From JANXSS01 sp040385645 (GTDB lineage Bacteria; Pseudomonadota; Gammaproteobacteria; Burkholderiales; Burkholderiaceae_D), in NCBI GenBank assembly GCA_040385645.1, contig JAZKGZ010000012.1:124001-188000 (forward strand): 64,000 nucleotides of DNA. The letters are read 5' to 3'. Below are positions 62,466-64,000 of the stretch, one piece after another. A program made the translations under genes and the position numbers. The notes beneath the pieces were generated by a model. The model had not been told where the DNA came from and made no database searches. It saw nothing but the letters and a program-made list of their open reading frames with translations. Numbering within the stretch: position 1 is the stretch's first letter; each line of letters starts with the position of its first letter.

Positions 62466-64000
62466 TCAGGACGACTTTCGAACCCGCAGATACCACTCGC
62501 ACAGCAGACGTACCTGCTTGGCGGTGTAACCCTTTTCCACCATGCGAGCAACGAATTCTTGATGCTTGTTAGCATCGTCGTTACTGGCTTTGGCATTGAA
62601 GGAAATAACCGGCAACAGCTCTTCCGTGTTGGAAAACATTTTCTTTTCGATGACGGTGCGCAGCTTTTCATAGCTGGTCCAGGCAGGGTTTTTCCCGGCA
62701 TGGTGTGCCCGCGCGCGCAACACAAAGTTGACGATCTCGTTACGGAAATCTTTAGGATTTGAAATGCCGGCCGGCTTCTCGATTTTTTCCAGCTCATTGT
62801 TCAACGCGGTGCGGTCGAAACTCTCGCCGGTGTCCGGATCGCGGAATTCCTGATCCTGTATCCAAAAATCGGCGAAGGTAACGTAGCGGTCGAAAATGTT
62901 CTGGCCGTATTCGGAATAACTTTCCAGATACGCAGTCTGGATTTCCTTGCCGATAAATTCGATATAACGCTGCGCCAGGTATTCTTTAATGTAGGCGTAA
63001 TACTTTTGCTCGGTTTCCGCCGGAAACTGCTCGCGCTCGATCTGCTGTTCCAGGACATACAACAGGTGTACGGGATTCGCCGCGACTTCGGTATTGTCGA
63101 AGTTGAACACTTTCGACAGGATCTTGAAGGCGAATCGTGTCGACAAACCATTCATCCCTTCATCGACGCCCGCATAATCGCTGTATTCGTGCATCGACTT
63201 GGCTTTAGGGTCGGTATCTTTCAGATTCTCGCCGTCGTACACCTGCATTTTGCTGAAGATGCTGGAATTTTCAGGCTCTTTCAAGCGCGACAGCACGGCG
63301 AATTGCGCCATCATCTTCATCGTGCCGGGCGCGCAAGAGGCTTGCGACAAAGATGAATTGCGCAGCAGTTTGTCATAAATTTTTATCTCGTCGGAGACAC
63401 GCAGGCAATACGGCACCTTGACGATATAAATCCGGTCCAGGAACGCTTCGTTGTTCTTGTTGTTGCGGAAGGTTTTCCATTCCGATTCGTTGGAGTGCGC
63501 CAGGATTACGCCTTCGAACGGTATCGCGCCGAATCCTTCGGTGCCCTTGAAGTTACCTTCCTGCGTGGCGGTCAGTAGCGGGTGCAGCACCTTGATCGGT
63601 GCCTTGAACATCTCGACGAATTCCATCAAGCCTTGATTGGCCAGGCACAGGCCGCCGGAGTAGCTGTAAGCGTCCGGATCGTCCTGGGAATATTCTTCAA
63701 GCTTGCGAATATCGACCTTGCCGACCAGCGAAGAAATGTCCTGATTGTTTTCATCGCCGGGCTCGGTCTTGGAAATGGCAATCTGCTTCAAAATCGACGG
63801 GTAGCGTTTGACGACTCTGAACTGATTGATGTCGCCGTTGAACTCGTGCAACCGCTTGACTGCCCAGGGACTTGGAATCGTGCGCAGGTAGCGGCGCGGG
63901 ATGCCGTAATCTTCTTCCAGAATATCGCCGTCTTCCAGTTCATTGAACAGCCCGAGTGGCGATTCGTTCACCGGCGAGCCTTTGATCGCATAGAACGGAA
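62466..64000 (-). CDS. prkA: PrkA serine protein kinase (YeaG), N-terminus beyond window
   Basis: About 511 residues are visible; the frame is open to the window edge (YAIKGSPVNESPLGLFNELED precedes the first internal Met), and the family is ~640 residues. The PrkA AAA-like domain includes FVEMFKAPIKVLHPLLTATQEGNFKG and GVILAHSNESEW; the C-terminal PrkA kinase region includes YLESYSEYGQNIFDRYVTFADFW. PrkA is a Ser/Thr kinase with an AAA+ core linked to nitrogen-starvation and stress responses. The Walker motif lies upstream, outside the window. Confidence 0.94.
   Translation of the reverse strand, partial: PFYAIKGSPVNESPLGLFNELEDGDILEEDYGIPRRYLRTIPSPWAVKRLHEFNGDINQFRVVKRYPSILKQIAISKTEPGDENNQDISSLVGKVDIRKLEEYSQDDPDAYSYSGGLCLANQGLMEFVEMFKAPIKVLHPLLTATQEGNFKGTEGFGAIPFEGVILAHSNESEWKTFRNNKNNEAFLDRIYIVKVPYCLRVSDEIKIYDKLLRNSSLSQASCAPGTMKMMAQFAVLSRLKEPENSSIFSKMQVYDGENLKDTDPKAKSMHEYSDYAGVDEGMNGLSTRFAFKILSKVFNFDNTEVAANPVHLLYVLEQQIEREQFPAETEQKYYAYIKEYLAQRYIEFIGKEIQTAYLESYSEYGQNIFDRYVTFADFWIQDQEFRDPDTGESFDRTALNNELEKIEKPAGISNPKDFRNEIVNFVLRARAHHAGKNPAWTSYEKLRTVIEKKMFSNTEELLPVISFNAKASNDDANKHQEFVARMVEKGYTAKQVRLLCEWYLRVRKSS

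Overview
The window looks like a chromosomal segment of a Betaproteobacterium of the order Burkholderiales, most like the Oxalobacteraceae. This rests on family-level gene content and order: a TorF porin-glnK-amtB cluster next to ubiK and comM; rsmB-DUF4390-ntrY-ntrX; small DUF1840 and DUF3567 genes typical of the order; LysM-dprA-smg-topB divergent from def-fmt; and a one-chain metH. Genus cannot be settled by reading. No rRNA, tRNA or CRISPR array was seen.

Layout. 1-2.3 kb: porin/PII/ammonium transporter operon read leftward, with a candidate sigma-54 promoter and NtrC-like site, divergent from ubiK. 2.3-4.3 kb: a large OTU-type cysteine protease inserted between ubiK and comM. 6.0-11.4 kb: accessory block with a relic ParE toxin, a Phd-VapC pair with a clear operator, and a truncated rhs locus with a 705-bp tip duplication. 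11.6-25.7 kb: mostly housekeeping (diguanylate cyclase, rsmB, ntrYX, TrmB-like, phnM-like, B12/radical SAM protein, MFS carrier). 25.9-29.7 kb: five tandem paralogues of an unrecognised two-membrane-segment family. 29.8-44.9 kb: topB, smg, dprA, LysM protein, def, fmt, metH, a phospholipase D-type synthase, a glutamine amidotransferase and corA. 45-46 kb: an unrecognised basic protein with two repeats. 48-56 kb: a toxin-antitoxin island (hipBA, intact and broken mobile mystery A/B modules, an orphan AbiEi-type antitoxin, a class II Fic protein with an ordered operator) with small cargo genes. 57.5-59.6 kb: a decayed Tc insecticidal-toxin locus. 59.6-64 kb: the spoVR-yeaH-prkA stress operon, the last gene running off the window.

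The core segments carry nitrogen sensing, translation initiation, methionine synthesis and DNA uptake or topology. Between them lie lineage-specific insertions that mostly look like interaction genes: the OTU protease, the Rhs toxin, Tc toxin remnants, the two-TM family and the repeat protein. I infer an ancestor or present lifestyle in contact with eukaryotes. The best candidate for an undescribed system is the five-gene two-TM family at 25.9-29.7 kb, with the OTU and repeat proteins as possible functional companions.
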